Shown in pieces: positions 51,036 through 52,332 of a stretch of 52,332 bases of DNA. The DNA lies in assembly GCA_016285145.1 (NCBI GenBank), contig JAEEQE010000018.1, positions 1 to 52,332 on the forward strand. The letters are read 5' to 3'. Each line of letters opens with the position of its first letter. The stretch's first letter is position 1. The notes under the pieces were generated by a model that was given only the letters and a program-made list of their open reading frames with translations, was not told where the DNA came from and did no database searches. Both the position numbers and the translations under genes were made by a program. The stretch comes from Bacteroidales bacterium (GTDB taxonomy: Bacteria; Bacteroidota; Bacteroidia; Bacteroidales; WCHB1-69).

Positions 51036-51350
51036 CTATTCCCGGTAAAGCAGCATTCCCACGCTCTCACGGTACTCCAGTTCCTCCTGGAACCGCTCGC
51101 AGATGGCTTGGAACTCCCGGCGGGATGTCGGGTACACGTCAATGTAGCCGCCAATCCTACGAACCGAATGAATGGCCGTGGCGTGGCTCACCCAACCCAT
51201 GTAGTCGGCAATGTCCCAGTATTTGGCTCCGAATTTCCGCGCCACCGCCGCAAACATCATCTTCTTCTCCACCACATCCCGTCTGCGCGTCTTCAAAGTC
51301 CGAAAGGCGCAGTCGTAATACTCCACCATGATGTAGTAAAGCAGCCGCAT
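51036..51350 (-). CDS. DnaA C-terminal-domain-like helix-turn-helix protein
   Basis: A 104-residue protein (MRLLYYIMVEYYDCAFRTLKTRRRDVVEKKMMFAAVARKFGAKYWDIADYMGWVSHATAIHSVRRIGGY). The core matches domain IV of DnaA: an R..VV..K...A.....G.....I....G...H.T..H....I pattern, where DnaA has its DNA-binding HTH and signature (here SHATAIHSVRRI). No AAA+ domain. I use the ATG at 51,350, 1 bp after the upstream stop. It may bind phage DNA during replication or regulation. Confidence 0.72.
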   Translation of the reverse strand: MRLLYYIMVEYYDCAFRTLKTRRRDVVEKKMMFAAVARKFGAKYWDIADYMGWVSHATAIHSVRRIGGYIDVYPTSRREFQAICERFQEELEYRESVGMLLYRE

Positions 51351-51351
51351 A

Positions 51352-51708
51352 TCACTCTTTCCCATACCGCATCGCATTATAGACATTAAGCTCGTTGTTC
51401 ACCTGGTTGAACAGGGAATCCTCGATTTTGCACGCCAGCACTGTCATATACGGGTCGTCGGCATTGCGCAGCTGCGGGCACACGACAGTCATCACCGTGT
51501 CGGTCTCGGTGGCGTTCAGCTGCAGCGTGTAGTTGTCCCTGCCGATACGGTACATGTTGCGCATCCGGCTCCACAGGCGCTCCAGCGTCTCGTAGATGAT
51601 CAACCCCTGAAGCGACCTCGCTCCGGAGCCGTGAATCCCGATGTTCACCGCCGCCATCGCCAGCGATTTCATCTCGGTGCCGTTCAGTTTCAGTTTGAAT
51701 CTTTCCAT
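51352..51708 (-). CDS. Early-region protein, function unknown
   Basis: A 118-residue protein (MERFKLKLNGTEMKSLAMAAVNIGIHGSGARSLQGLIIYETLERLWSRMRNMY ... ETDTVMTVVCPQLRNADDPYMTVLACKIEDSLFNQVNNEL). A mixed helix/strand domain is likely. The ATG at 51,708 fits operon spacing; the earlier one (51,753) overlaps the DUF4406 gene. No family recognised. Confidence 0.7.
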   Translation of the reverse strand: MERFKLKLNGTEMKSLAMAAVNIGIHGSGARSLQGLIIYETLERLWSRMRNMYRIGRDNYTLQLNATETDTVMTVVCPQLRNADDPYMTVLACKIEDSLFNQVNNELNVYNAMRYGKE

Positions 51709-51724
51709 AATTCTGATTGTATTT

Positions 51725-52078
51725 TTATCGTTGACGTGTAGTGCCATCGCCATTCCGTCGGTCCAAGGAGGAATCTCCGGCTTTGCGGGAAGGCTTATAT
51801 ACCATCACCTTCATCCCCAGCATCTGGGCATCGTGGTATTCCCAGCACGCCCCTCTGCTGTCGCCCCAGTCGTGCAGCAGGCAGATGGCGTCGCACTTCA
51901 TCAGTTCCGGGATGCACACCCTCATACACCGCTCCCAAGTCCAGTCAGAGGAACAGAGGCGAAGCGGGTTCACCACCTCGTGCCCCAATCCCTTCAGCCA
52001 GTACTCCGCCTGTCCGAACTTCGTGAAGACCTCCCCGGTGGGAAGTCCCGAAACCTTACCTGCGATATACACTTTCAT
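51725..52078 (-). CDS. DUF4406 protein (nucleoside 2-deoxyribosyltransferase-like)
   Basis: A 117-residue protein (MKVYIAGKVSGLPTGEVFTKFGQAEYWLKGLGHEVVNPLRLC ... IPELMKCDAICLLHDWGDSRGACWEYHDAQMLGMKVMVY). The opening VYIAGKVSG, the D.ICLL.DW..S.GA..E...A..LG..V pattern and the Glu in GACWEYHDA are characteristic of DUF4406, related to nucleoside deoxyribosyltransferases. Phages often carry it; the substrate is unknown, but nucleotide salvage or sensing is likely. The start at 52,078 avoids running through the tRNA-like element upstream. Confidence 0.85.
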   Translation of the reverse strand: MKVYIAGKVSGLPTGEVFTKFGQAEYWLKGLGHEVVNPLRLCSSDWTWERCMRVCIPELMKCDAICLLHDWGDSRGACWEYHDAQMLGMKVMVYKPSRKAGDSSLDRRNGDGTTRQR

Positions 52079-52092
52079 ATTATTGTTTTTTG

Positions 52093-52163
52093 AGGGATGA
52101 GCCGGAATCGAACCGGCGCCTGGCTGCGCACACACCCGGAGTGACCAATTTTCCTATCATCCC
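52093..52163 (-). tRNA. tRNA-like element with degenerate anticodon arm
   Basis: On the minus strand, GGGATGA and TCATCCC form a perfect 7-bp acceptor stem. GCCGG-TTCGATT-CCGGC is a perfect T-arm, and GGA/TCC with a GG-containing loop makes a D-arm. The centre (20 nt, GGGTGTGTGCGCAGCCAGGC) is too short and pairs poorly for a canonical anticodon arm plus variable loop. No CCA is encoded and the discriminator would be T. It may be a decayed or specialised phage tRNA. No amino acid can be assigned. Confidence 0.5.
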
Positions 52164-52187
52164 TACCATCCGACGCTTTTCAGAGAT

Positions 52188-52331
52188 CTATTCCTCTTTC
52201 TTCGGTTCCACATAGAACGTCTCGTCCTGCACTACGGCCACACCAACCTTTGGCAGCATGGCGGCCACCTCCTCGTCCTCGCGGTTGGCAAGCAGCTTGT
52301 CCTTGGCAGGTTCCTCCACGGTGCGCACATA
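52188..52331 (-). CDS. C-terminal fragment of an early phage gene (cut by the window edge)
   Basis: The last 47 codons of a minus-strand gene: YVRTVEEPAKDKLLANREDE, then EVAAMLPKVGVAVVQDETFY and VEPKKEE-stop. The start lies beyond 52,332. The segment is acidic and predicted helical then strand. The family cannot be named from this fragment. It belongs to the leftward early cluster, with the tRNA-like element 24 nt downstream. Confidence 0.6.
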   Translation of the reverse strand, partial: YVRTVEEPAKDKLLANREDEEVAAMLPKVGVAVVQDETFYVEPKKEE

Positions 52332-52332
52332 G

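Overview
The window looks like a Bacteroidales chromosome segment with about 48-50% GC by eye. The signs are promoter boxes of the Bacteroidetes TAnnTTTG type, a type IX secretion C-terminal signal on a giant surface protein, tandem DUF1573 proteins, a NamZ-type exo-muramidase, and a tmRNA tag ending AFAA. It carries a large part of a Mu-like contractile-tailed prophage. No species name can be justified from the sequence.

Host part (1 to about 22,000). At the left edge is the 5' half of a minus-strand PLD-nuclease/SNF2-helicase gene. A long imperfect inverted repeat and the tmRNA gene (minus) follow. Next comes a minus-strand block: two DUF1573 proteins, aroQ, a FtsB/DivIC-like septum protein, rny, a probable 6S RNA, zapA and a ZapB-like coiled-coil gene. 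The plus strand then carries an ECF-type sigma factor, efp, an LpxD-family acyltransferase and a dihydrouridine synthase, with one minus-strand exported coiled-coil protein between the last two. After these come a 3,351-residue T9SS-exported protein (10,358-20,413) and a NamZ/DUF1343 muramidase.

Prophage part (about 22,000 to beyond 52,332; the far end is outside the window). The virion genes are Mu-like in content but split into two divergent late operons that start at 42,891-43,045. The rightward operon holds the small terminase-like protein, large terminase, DUF1320 protein, DUF935 portal, MuF head protein, a virion morphogenesis protein and a neck protein. The leftward operon holds the ClpP-type protease/scaffold, a decoration protein, major capsid, lysis genes, sheath, tube, frameshifted tail chaperone, tape measure, hub, spike, baseplate wedge and tail fibres. 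Beyond 50,646 a leftward early/middle cluster converges on the rightward late operon. It contains a DnaA-C-like protein, a DUF4406 protein, a tRNA-like element and a partial gene.

Most notable points. (1) The portal gene ends in a T-TTT-TTC heptamer, a 6-nt spacer and a perfect 7-bp GC-rich hairpin. The -1 frame leads directly into the MuF gene, which has no ATG before its conserved region, so a programmed portal-MuF fusion is possible. The hairpin resembles the REP-like palindromes found elsewhere in the prophage. (2) The expected A-AAA-AAG tail-chaperone frameshift lies just upstream of the tape measure gene. (3) An AT-rich cargo patch (about 47,830-49,560) encodes a C-terminal toxin-like extension on MuF, a small acidic protein and an SDH-type serine protease, set off by nested inverted repeats containing mirror-image promoter boxes. 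(4) Two small plus-strand cargo genes with their own promoters are embedded in the leftward tail operon. (5) The tape measure contains eleven 34-residue repeats. (6) The capsid protein begins with what reads as a signal peptide.
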